From: Acidimicrobiia bacterium
GTDB taxonomy: Bacteria > Actinomycetota > Acidimicrobiia > Acidimicrobiales > Iamiaceae
Direction of reading: 5' to 3'
NCBI GenBank assembly: GCA_019247975.1
Contig: JAFBAD010000314.1
Location: 1-6,317 of the forward strand
DNA length: 6,317 nucleotides
Shown: piece after piece, positions 1 through 5,960 of the stretch
How positions within the stretch are numbered: position 1 is the stretch's first letter
Layout of the letters: the number at the start of each line of letters is the position of its first letter
Notes under the pieces: generated by a model
Told to the model about the DNA's origin: nothing
What the model saw: the letters and a program-made list of their open reading frames with translations, nothing else
Databases searched by the model: none
Program-made: the position numbers and the translations under genes

Positions 1-700
1 GGGCGACGCCGATGGCGCGCCCCGCGGTGGCGAGCTCCTCACGGATCTGGCGGGCGAAGCGCTCCTTGCCGACCTGCTCGTCGCCGGGGCGGATCTCCAT
101 CGTCGACTCGTGCTGGCTGGCGTGGGCCTCGAGCGCGGCGATCTTCGGCCCGTCGAAGCCGGTGACGTCCTCGCCGTGGTCGGCCTCGTCGGCCTCGAAG
201 AGCAACAGCATCGAGGGACGGTGGTGGGCGATGCCCTGGTCGGGGAAGAAGTGCGGATCGCGCGCGGCGACGACGCCGTCGACGGTGAGGAAGCCGGCGT
301 TGCGATGGTCGGGGTGGAGGCGGTAGCGCTTCCACGGGTCGTGACCCAGCACCACCTCGGGGCGCAGGACGCGGATCCAGCGGGCCACCTCCGCGCGCGT
401 CGTGAGATCGGCCTCGAGCTCACCGTCGACCCGCCCGAGGAAGACGACCTCACCGGTGGCGCCGAGCGCGGCCGCAGCAGCGCGCTGCTCGGTCTGGCGG
501 GTGGCCACGAGCGCGGCGATGTCGGCTTGCGTGTCCCACGTGCCCTTCGAGCCGTCGGTGCACACGAGCAGCGACACCTCGCAGCCCGCGGCCGACCACT
601 TGGCGAGCGTCGCGCCGCAACCGAACTCGATGTCGTCGGGATGGGCTGCGATGGCGAGCGCTCGGGCCGGTACCGGGAGGTCACGCGACCTCAGGGGCAT
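1..700 (-). CDS. PIG-L/LmbE family deacetylase (3' end outside window)
   Basis: Zinc-dependent deacetylase of the PIG-L/LmbE superfamily, which removes the acetyl group from N-acetylglucosaminyl or similar N-acetyl sugar substrates (MshB, Mca and BshB belong here). 233 residues are visible and the frame is open to base 1. The N-terminal signature AHPDD lies at residues 19-23; by analogy to MshB, H20 and D23 bind zinc and D22 is the general base. A second signature HPDH is at 129-132, with H132 the expected third zinc ligand. The length already matches compact family members, so only a short C-terminus is probably missing. The ATG at 700 is chosen because it lies just before the conserved first strand and follows a run of six G. 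It overlaps the cofC stop by 10 nt, which suggests translational coupling. No signal peptide is seen, so it is probably cytoplasmic. The substrate (mycothiol pathway or another N-acetyl sugar) cannot be told from sequence. Family assignment is firm. Confidence 0.93.
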   Translation of the reverse strand, partial: MPLRSRDLPVPARALAIAAHPDDIEFGCGATLAKWSAAGCEVSLLVCTDGSKGTWDTQADIAALVATRQTEQRAAAAALGATGEVVFLGRVDGELEADLTTRAEVARWIRVLRPEVVLGHDPWKRYRLHPDHRNAGFLTVDGVVAARDPHFFPDQGIAHHRPSMLLLFEADEADHGEDVTGFDGPKIAALEAHASQHESTMEIRPGDEQVGKERFARQIREELATAGRAIGVA

Positions 701-1284
701 CGACCCCCCAGTGCCGTCGGTGCGCGGTGGGCGTCGTAGTCGAGGTCGTCGGGGACGTCGACGTCCCAACCGAGCGCAGGGTCGCGCACGACCCGCAGCG
801 CGAGGCCGAGCCGCTCGGCCTCGGCCCGGTGGCGGTCGAACGAGCCCGGCCCGTACGCGAAGCCGAACCCGGCGCGGCTGGGCACGCAGGCGACGTTCGT
901 GCCGTCGTCGCGACGATCGGGGACGAGGGTGACGCCGTCGTGCTGGTCGGCCAGCCACCCGAGCGAGCTGGCCAGCGGCAGGTCGCCGTGGGCCACCACG
1001 ACCTGGTCGACGCCGTCGGCTGCCAGGGCGGCGACCCCGTCCGCGACGGCGCCGTTGAGCCCGCGGCCTGGGCACCACACCACGCGTGCGCCGTGGTCGG
1101 CGGCCCAGACCCGGACGTCCTCGTCGTCGCAGACGACGGCGACCGGCAGGGGAGCGGCGGCCCGCACCACCCGGTCGGCCATGCTGCGGGCCAGCGCCTC
1201 GCGCTCGGGCGGCGACAGCGCAGGCGCGAGTCGGACCTTGGCCAGCCGGAAGGCCTTCACCGGGACCAGCACCGCGGCCGACAT
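691..1284 (-). CDS. cofC: CofC/FbiD guanylyltransferase of coenzyme F420 biosynthesis
   Basis: Nucleotidyltransferase that joins GMP from GTP to 2-phospho-L-lactate (archaeal CofC) or phosphoenolpyruvate (actinobacterial FbiD), giving the activated intermediate passed to CofD/FbiA in F420 synthesis; cytosolic. The product has 197 residues, close to the usual size of about 200-215. Visible family landmarks are the N-terminal VPVKAFRLAKVRLA (residues 7-20; K10, K16 and R18 basic), GLNGAV (75-80), the metal-site segment HGDLPL (99-104; D101), DGTN (127-130), YGPGSF (144-149) and DVDVPDDL (174-181). The ATG at 1284 is chosen because the conserved N-terminus starts there; no Shine-Dalgarno is evident in the 11 nt after the vapC stop, so translation may depend on vapC readthrough coupling. 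The stop overlaps the downstream deacetylase start. An actinobacterial host favours phosphoenolpyruvate as substrate, but this is inferred. No other F420 genes lie in the window. Confidence 0.93.
   Translation of the reverse strand: MSAAVLVPVKAFRLAKVRLAPALSPPEREALARSMADRVVRAAAPLPVAVVCDDEDVRVWAADHGARVVWCPGRGLNGAVADGVAALAADGVDQVVVAHGDLPLASSLGWLADQHDGVTLVPDRRDDGTNVACVPSRAGFGFAYGPGSFDRHRAEAERLGLALRVVRDPALGWDVDVPDDLDYDAHRAPTALGGRCP
704..709 (-). promoter_or_regulatory. G-run ribosome binding site of the PIG-L gene
   Basis: On the minus strand, six consecutive G lie three bases upstream of the ATG at 700, inside the last codons of cofC. It is a weak Shine-Dalgarno match, but it supports this start and reinitiation after cofC ends at 691. 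Confidence 0.4.
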
Positions 1285-1295
1285 CAGGCGGGAGT

Positions 1296-1724
1296 CTACG
1301 GACCCTGGTCTCCGCCGATCGCCCGCGGCGGCTGGTACAGCTCCAGGTCGGTGTGGCGGGCGATGGCGTCGAAGTCCCGGTCGGTGTGGAGGACGTCGAG
1401 CCCAGCCCGCATGGCAACCGTGGCGACCAGGCAGTCGTTGAGGGCTCGGACGGTCTCGCCGGCGCGGCGGCACGTCCGGTAGATCGTCACGGCCTGCTCG
1501 AAGTCGCTCAGTCCCTCGAGCGGCACGAACTCGCATGCCAGCAAGAGCTCGTTGAGCTGCGTCACGTGCCGCTCGCTACGTGCGCCCGCGAGCACCTCCA
1601 TCATGACCACCTCGGTCGTGTGGGTTGCCCGGCCGGCGTCGATCAGGACGCGCACCGCGGCATGCGTCGGGCTGCCGGTTGCTCGGAGGTACTCGACCCA
1701 CGCCGAGGTGTCGACCAGAGTCAC
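1296..1724 (-). CDS. vapC: VapC-type PIN-domain toxin ribonuclease
   Basis: PIN-domain Mg2+-dependent RNase, toxin of a type II toxin-antitoxin pair; family members cleave tRNA or rRNA when not bound by VapB. The 142-residue product is full length for the family. The four acidic active-site positions are visible: D5 in LVDTSAW, E43 in MMEV, D97 in LNDCLV and D115 in HTDRDF, with D117 nearby. All are intact, so the toxin looks catalytically competent. The start is a GTG at 1724 whose last bases form the vapB stop (GTGA overlap), the classic coupled vapB-vapC junction; no ATG lies before the catalytic D5. Just 11 nt separate its TAG stop from cofC, so toxin and cofC probably share an mRNA. The RNA target cannot be predicted from sequence. 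Domain call is firm; toxicity is inferred. Confidence 0.93.
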   Translation of the reverse strand: MTLVDTSAWVEYLRATGSPTHAAVRVLIDAGRATHTTEVVMMEVLAGARSERHVTQLNELLLACEFVPLEGLSDFEQAVTIYRTCRRAGETVRALNDCLVATVAMRAGLDVLHTDRDFDAIARHTDLELYQPPRAIGGDQGP

Positions 1725-1918
1725 TTCGCTCCGCGCATCTCGTCGAGGTCGCCCTCCCAGCCGGTGCCTTGCATGGCCAGGGCCTCTTCGCGGCTCATCC
1801 GCTTCGTGACGAGCCGTCGCAGCGCGAAGTCCACGGCGGCGCGCTTCGTCGGCAGCCCGTACCGGCGCATCGCCTCGGCCACCAGCTCGTCGTCGATGTC
1901 GATGTTGGTCCGGCTCAT
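1721..1918 (-). CDS. vapB: VapB-type ribbon-helix-helix antitoxin
   Basis: Antitoxin and probable autorepressor of the vapBC pair. It has 65 residues. Residues 2-40 fit a ribbon-helix-helix DNA-binding fold: the strand SRTNIDIDDEL, followed by helices through YGLPTKRAAVDFALRRLV. The C-terminal segment around 48-62 (GTGWEGDLDEMR) is the toxin-binding tail common in the VapB family formerly called DUF2191. The stop overlaps the vapC start by 4 nt. The ATG at 1918 is the only sensible start: upstream is the 38-bp intergenic region with a perfect palindrome, the expected binding site for a dimeric ribbon-helix-helix repressor. There is no convincing Shine-Dalgarno; a weak TAGCGT hexamer on the minus strand at 1930-1925 would place transcription start at or near the ATG, so a leaderless mRNA is possible. 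Confidence 0.92.
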   Translation of the reverse strand: MSRTNIDIDDELVAEAMRRYGLPTKRAAVDFALRRLVTKRMSREEALAMQGTGWEGDLDEMRGAK

Positions 1919-1927
1919 GCCACCACG

Positions 1928-1945
1928 CTACACATCGATGTGTAG
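1928..1945. promoter_or_regulatory. Perfect 18-bp palindrome, likely VapB(C) operator
   Basis: CTACACATCGATGTGTAG reads identically on both strands, with its centre between 1936 and 1937. It occupies nearly half of the 38-bp space between divergent vapB (start 1918) and the BTAD regulator gene (start 1957). VapB-like ribbon-helix-helix proteins bind palindromes overlapping their own promoter, so this is most likely the vapBC autoregulatory site. It ends 10 bp from vapB and 11 bp from the regulator start, so a bound complex would cover promoter elements of both directions. Regulation of the right-hand gene is inference. Confidence 0.75.
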
Positions 1946-1956
1946 ACCAAGATTGC

Positions 1957-4900
1957 GTGATGCCTGGTGCGAACCGCCTGCGCTTCGGCGTCCTCGGTCC
2001 GGTGCAGGCGGAGCTCGACGGGGTCCCGCTGCCGCTCGGGACCACTCGGCAGCGGGCCCTGCTCGCGCTGCTGGCCCTCGAGGCAGGACGGGTGGTGCTG
2101 CTCGACACGGTGGTCGACGCCCTCTGGTCCGAGGACGTGCCCGACCGGGCCGAGGTGTCGGTCCGCTCGTACGTGTCGAACCTGCGCCGGGTGCTTGAGC
2201 CGGATCGTCCGCCGAGGGCGCCGGCCGCGGTTCTGCGCACCGAGGGCACGGGCTACGCGCTGGCGGTCCCGGACGACGCGGTCGACGCGCTGCGCTTCGG
2301 CCGCCTCGTCCGGCGGGCGGCCCAGGCCGAGCGGGAGGGCGACGCCCGCGGTGTGCTGGCGGTGGCGGGCGAGGCGGTCGCGCTGTGGCGGGGCCCGGCG
2401 CTGGTCGACGTGTCCTCGGTGCCCTTCGCGGTCGGCGTGGCCACCCGGCTCGAGCTCGAGCGGGCGCGCGTCGATCTGCTGCGTCTGCGCGCGCTCGTCG
2501 ACCTCGGTGCACCCGACGACGCCGTCGACGACCTCGCGGCGCGGGTCGAGGCGGATCCTGCGGACGAGGCCGCGACCGGCGTGCTGATGCGCGCCCTGTA
2601 CCAACTCGGGCGGCCCGCCGACGCGCTGGACCGCTACGAGGTGCTCCGCTCGGGTCTCGCCGAGCGGGGTCTCCTCCCGAGCGTCGCCCTCCAGGATCTC
2701 GAGGGCTCGGTGCTGCGCCACGACCCGCAGCTGTTGCCGGCCGGACAGCCGGCCGCCGCGCACCGCACGGTGCCGCCGCCGGCGTGGCTCGTCGGCCGGG
2801 ACGACGCCTGGGCCCTGCTCGCGCCGGCCGCGTCACGGTCGGCCGGCACGGTCACGTGGCGCGTGCTCGCCGGCGAGGCCGGCATCGGCAAGACGTTCCT
2901 CGCCGAAGCGTTCGCCGACGGCTTCGACGGCGAGGTGCGGTGGGGGCGGGCACGACGCGACGCCGACCAGCCGCCCTTCTGGCTCTGGCGGCGGGTGGTC
3001 GACCGCGCCGACGGACCGGTCACCGCCGACGACGTGATCGAACGACTGGCGGGGCTCGCGCGCGACCGTCCGGTGCTGGTCGTCCTCGACGACGTCCAGT
3101 GGGCCGACTCGGCCTCGCTGGCGGTGCTCGGACGAGTCGCCGCCGACCTCCGCCGAGCCGAGGTGACCTTCCTCCTCACCGTCCGGCCGTCACCGGAACC
3201 GGCGGCGGTGGACGCCGCGCTCGACGAGGTGCTGCACCGGCCGGACGCTCGTCGCGTCGCGCTCGCTCCGCTGGACGACGCAGCACTCCGGTCGCTGGCC
3301 GACGCGGCAGTCGTGGAGCTGGACCAGGACGAGCTCGCCGCGCTCCGGAGGCGCACCGGCGGCAACCCGCTGTTCGTGACCGAGGTGCTGCGCATTCCAC
3401 CGGCCGAGTGGACCGATCGACTGCCGCCCGACGTCGCCGCCGCAGCCGGCGCCCGCCTCGAGCCGTTGCCGGCACCGACCAGCGAGCTGCTCGCTCTCGC
3501 GGCACTCGCGGGGGACGACATCGACGTCGAGCTCCTGGCTCTCGCCACCGGGACCTCGACCGCCGATGTGCTCACCGGGCTGGGGCCCGCGGTCCGGGTC
3601 GGGATCGTGGCGGACCACCCGCTGCGGTTCCGGCACTCGGCCCTGCGCGACGTCGTGGTGTCGACGATCTCGGGTGCGGACCGGCGAACCGGGCACGCGT
3701 GCCTGGCCGACGCGCTCCGGCCCCCGTGGCCGTCGGCGCGACGGGTGCACCACCTCGCCGAGGCCCGCCCGGTGGTCGGTGTCGACGACCTCGTCGAGGC
3801 GGTGGACCGGGCCGCCGACGATGCGGCCTCGGTCGGCGCGTTCGGCGAGCAGGCCCGGTTGCTCGAGGTCGCGCTGGCTGACCGCGCGGTGCCCGACGAG
3901 CGCCGGCTCGCGCTCACGATCCGGGCGGGCGAGGCCCGGACGCGGGCAGGCGACGACCTCGACGCGCAGGCCCACGTGGCTGCCGCGCTCGACCTCGCCG
4001 ACCGACTCGGCGACACGACACGTGCGGCCGAGGCGGTGCGCGTCGTCGCTCGGGGCGGCGGCGCCTGGTACTGGGTGCCGTTCGGTCAGCACCCGGTGGA
4101 GCTGCTGGCGCGCATCGAGCGGGCGGTGTCGGCCACGCCGCAGGACGATCCGGCGCACGGCCTCCTGCTCGCCGCGCTCGCGGTCGGCGAGGCGTACGGT
4201 CCCGACCAGGGCCGCCCGCAGGTGCTGGCCGACCGGGCGTTGGAGCTGGCCCGTGCGCACGGCGACACCACCGCGCTGGCCGAGGCGCTCGTCGCCGCGT
4301 CGTGGGCCGGGTTCGGCGTCGCTCCTCCTGCGGACCTGCTGGCGCTGGCCGACGAGCTCGCTGCGCTCGGCGCGCTGCTCCCGCCCGAGCGGCGGGCCCT
4401 CACCCACGGCTTCCGGCTGGCGGCTGCGCTCCGCCTCGGCGACCTCGAGCGGGCGAGCGCGTCGCTGGCGGCCGGCGAGAGCGAGGCCCGGGCCCAACGG
4501 CTCCCGGCGTTCGCCGCGACCTTCGGCTGGGCGCGCGCCACCGTGCTCGCGACCGGCGGCGACCTCGGCGGCGCCGAGCACGCGGCCGCTGACGCGTACG
4601 CGCTCCACCTGCGCACCCAGGTGTACGCCGCCGACCTCGCCCGCCAGCTCGTGGCGCTGCACCTCGCCGAGCAGCGCGGGACCATCGGTGCCGCGGCGGC
4701 CGAGGCCGACGAGCTCGCGCTGCTCGACGACCACGCGTTTCTCTACCAGGCCCTGGCCACCGACCCCCGGGTGACCCTCGAACGCGACGTCCTCGAGCCG
4801 CGCCTCGCCGCGGTGCTCGACGAGGCGCCGGCATGGCACCGCGTCGTGCGGCTGTCGATGGTCGCGCTCCTGTCGGCTCGCCTCGCGTCCACCGAGCTGG

Positions 4901-5259
4901 CCGATCGGGTCGAGGCCGCGCTCGCGCCGTACGCGGACGAGGTCGTGGTGGTCGGCACCGCGCTCGCCTCGGCCGGACCCGTGCGCCGCATCTTCGCCGT
5001 GGTTTCGCGTGCGGCCGGTCGCAACGACGACGCGGTGCACCACGCCCGAGCGGCCGTCGAGATCGCGGAGGGATCGGGTCTGCGGGGCTGGCTCGGGCCG
5101 GTGCACCTCGAGCTGGCCCGCGCGCTCCACGCGGTGGGCGCTCGGAAGGACGCGGCCGAGGCGGCGGCGACCGCGACCGACCTGGCTGCCCGGATGGGCC
5201 AGGACGGGATCGCAGAGGCCGCCGCCAGGCTCCGGCGGCCGCTCCGGGTCGCCGGCTGA
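1957..5259 (+). CDS. BTAD/AfsR-type transcriptional regulator with STAND-like ATPase and helical-repeat C-terminus
   Basis: Large cytosolic regulator of 1100 residues. Residues 7-103 form an OmpR-type winged helix like those of SARP regulators, with recognition helix around AEVSVRSYVSNLRRVL (65-80) and wing GTGY (97-100). Residues about 108-257 are a bacterial transcriptional activation domain (BTAD), with the typical LYQLGRPADALDRYEVLR (214-231) and closing LRHDP. An ATPase of AAA_16/STAND type follows at about 275-500: Walker A GEAGIGKT (306-313, K312), Walker B VLVVLDDVQWAD (373-384, D378/D379) and TGGNPLF (467-473). Residues about 600-1095 are Ala/Leu-rich and helical, resembling degenerate TPR repeats, probably a ligand or partner sensor. 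No LuxR-type HTH is seen at the C-terminus. Translation starts at GTG 1957 or the adjacent ATG 1960; no Shine-Dalgarno precedes it, so a leaderless start is possible. The target genes and inducing signal are unknown; it is divergent from vapBC across the palindrome. Confidence 0.9.
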   Translation: MMPGANRLRFGVLGPVQAELDGVPLPLGTTRQRALLALLALEAGRVVLLDTVVDALWSEDVPDRAEVSVRSYVSNLRRVLEPDRPPRAPAAVLRTEGTGYALAVPDDAVDALRFGRLVRRAAQAEREGDARGVLAVAGEAVALWRGPALVDVSSVPFAVGVATRLELERARVDLLRLRALVDLGAPDDAVDDLAARVEADPADEAATGVLMRALYQLGRPADALDRYEVLRSGLAERGLLPSVALQDLEGSVLRHDPQLLPAGQPAAAHRTVPPPAWLVGRDDAWALLAPAASRSAGTVTWRVLAGEAGIGKTFLAEAFADGFDGEVRWGRARRDADQPPFWLWRRVVDRADGPVTADDVIERLAGLARDRPVLVVLDDVQWADSASLAVLGRVAADLRRAEVTFLLTVRPSPEPAAVDAALDEVLHRPDARRVALAPLDDAALRSLADAAVVELDQDELAALRRRTGGNPLFVTEVLRIPPAEWTDRLPPDVAAAAGARLEPLPAPTSELLALAALAGDDIDVELLALATGTSTADVLTGLGPAVRVGIVADHPLRFRHSALRDVVVSTISGADRRTGHACLADALRPPWPSARRVHHLAEARPVVGVDDLVEAVDRAADDAASVGAFGEQARLLEVALADRAVPDERRLALTIRAGEARTRAGDDLDAQAHVAAALDLADRLGDTTRAAEAVRVVARGGGAWYWVPFGQHPVELLARIERAVSATPQDDPAHGLLLAALAVGEAYGPDQGRPQVLADRALELARAHGDTTALAEALVAASWAGFGVAPPADLLALADELAALGALLPPERRALTHGFRLAAALRLGDLERASASLAAGESEARAQRLPAFAATFGWARATVLATGGDLGGAEHAAADAYALHLRTQVYAADLARQLVALHLAEQRGTIGAAAAEADELALLDDHAFLYQALATDPRVTLERDVLEPRLAAVLDEAPAWHRVVRLSMVALLSARLASTELADRVEAALAPYADEVVVVGTALASAGPVRRIFAVVSRAAGRNDDAVHHARAAVEIAEGSGLRGWLGPVHLELARALHAVGARKDAAEAAATATDLAARMGQDGIAEAAARLRRPLRVAG

Positions 5260-5272
5260 TCCTGCAGGATCA
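5257..5272. terminator. 16-bp palindrome spanning both convergent stop codons, possible weak hairpin
   Basis: TGATCCTGCAGGATCA is a perfect palindrome whose two ends are the TGA stop codons of the regulator gene (plus) and the membrane-protein gene (minus). RNA from either strand could fold as a 6-bp stem with a TGCA loop. There is no following T-run, so intrinsic termination would be weak; it may simply be a compact tail-to-tail junction. Confidence 0.3.
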
Positions 5273-5890
5273 CGCTCGGGAGCCGAGGACCGCCAGCGAC
5301 CCTCCGTAGAGGATCGTCGCCACGATGATGATCACGCCGCCCACCGGACCGGTGATCCCCATCGAGACGACGAGCACCCCGGCCAGCACCATGAGGAGGG
5401 TGCCGGTGCCCCGCGGCCCGATGCCGGCCCGGCGCACCGCCCACCCCAGGGCGAGCGTGCCGCCGATGTAGAACACGCCGAAGGCGGCATCGATCACGCC
5501 CATCCCGCCCGACGACAGGTCCTGCATCGCCTGGTAGCCGATCATCGGCGCGACGAAGGCCTCGACCACGCAGCCTGGTCCGATCCCGACCAGTCCGGCC
5601 ATCGCCGCAGCCACCGGCACCAGCGCGAGGCGGTCCGGCACCCGGCCGGCGAGCCGTCGATGGATGGCGGGAAGGCCGACGATCAGGAAGGGGAGCGAGA
5701 ACAGGATCGTGATGTGCGCGGCCTTCCAGGTGGCCGCCGAGTAGGCGGCCTGGTTGTGCTGCAGCGGGTGGAGCGCGTTGCCCACCGCGAAGAGGCCGCC
5801 CCCCACGATCAGGCAGAGGCCCTGCCACGAAGGACGGGTGCGGTCGGCCACGGCCGGGCCGGCGAGGTCGGATTCGATCAGTGTGTGCAT
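5270..5890 (-). CDS. Uncharacterised multi-pass membrane protein
   Basis: A 206-residue protein that I do not recognise as a named family. After a polar N-terminus of about 22 residues there are five to six hydrophobic segments: about 24-40, 58-77, 88-117 (possibly two), 131-150, 163-180 and 182-202. Short basic stretches fall between segments (HRRLAGR near 77-83, RRAG near 153-156). A His-containing stretch (NALHPLQHNQ, 38-47) follows the first membrane segment. No enzymatic motif or signal-peptide cleavage site is evident, so it is probably an integral cytoplasmic-membrane protein of unknown role. The ATG at 5890 is chosen because it directly precedes the membrane region; the open frame continues upstream to 6034, but that part runs antisense into gpsA and looks non-coding. 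No clear Shine-Dalgarno is present. It converges on the regulator gene (10 bp between stops) and is divergent from gpsA. Confidence 0.8.
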   Translation of the reverse strand: MHTLIESDLAGPAVADRTRPSWQGLCLIVGGGLFAVGNALHPLQHNQAAYSAATWKAAHITILFSLPFLIVGLPAIHRRLAGRVPDRLALVPVAAAMAGLVGIGPGCVVEAFVAPMIGYQAMQDLSSGGMGVIDAAFGVFYIGGTLALGWAVRRAGIGPRGTGTLLMVLAGVLVVSMGITGPVGGVIIIVATILYGGSLAVLGSRA

Positions 5891-5960
5891 GGTCGGAGCA
5901 TCGCGACGGCCGGTTGGGATCGGATTGGGGCCGGCGCTCAGCGGTACAGTCCGGCGCGAC
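5891..5960. promoter_or_regulatory. Divergent intergenic region between membrane-protein gene and gpsA
   Basis: These 70 bp must hold the start signals for gpsA and probably for the membrane-protein gene. A near-repeat with 10-bp period is visible (CGGTTGGGAT at 5911-5920, then CGGATTGGGG at 5921-5930), matching one helical turn. No obvious promoter was found for the leftward gene. Confidence 0.4.
5945..5950 (+). promoter_or_regulatory. Candidate -10 element for gpsA
   Basis: TACAGT matches the TAnnnT core of a sigma-70-type -10 box and would place transcription start near 5957, about 4 nt before the gpsA ATG, giving an almost leaderless mRNA. A good -35 at 17 bp spacing is not seen (GGATTG at 5922-5927). 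This fits with the absence of a Shine-Dalgarno before gpsA. Confidence 0.4.

Noticed and set aside
110..739. Plus-strand open frame over the left end
   Set aside because: It lies opposite the PIG-L deacetylase, which has intact AHPDD and HPDH motifs; the plus-strand translation resembles no known protein.
727..2198. Plus-strand open frames opposite cofC, vapC and vapB
   Set aside because: The minus-strand genes carry all family signatures and tight operon junctions; the opposing translations are low-complexity shadows.
1296..2249. Long minus-strand frame that would extend vapC upstream to 317 residues
   Set aside because: The extension runs through vapB in another frame and antisense to the regulator start. 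VapC family length and the GTGA overlap place the start at 1724.
2738..2755. Hairpin with 7-bp GC stem and ACAG loop inside the regulator gene
   Set aside because: It falls in the Pro/Ala-rich linker between the BTAD and ATPase domains, where GC-rich codons make such stems by chance; it has no T-run and no gene boundary.
3190..5130. Long 646-residue open frame antisense to the regulator gene
   Set aside because: It is a GC-rich shadow frame, rich in Arg/Gly/His with no recognisable domain, lying wholly opposite a gene with clear winged-helix, BTAD and ATPase motifs.
1957..5259. Reading the regulator as a STAND-type anti-phage defence protein
   Set aside because: The N-terminal OmpR-type winged helix plus BTAD is the standard transcription-regulator layout; no nuclease, TIR or other effector domain is seen.
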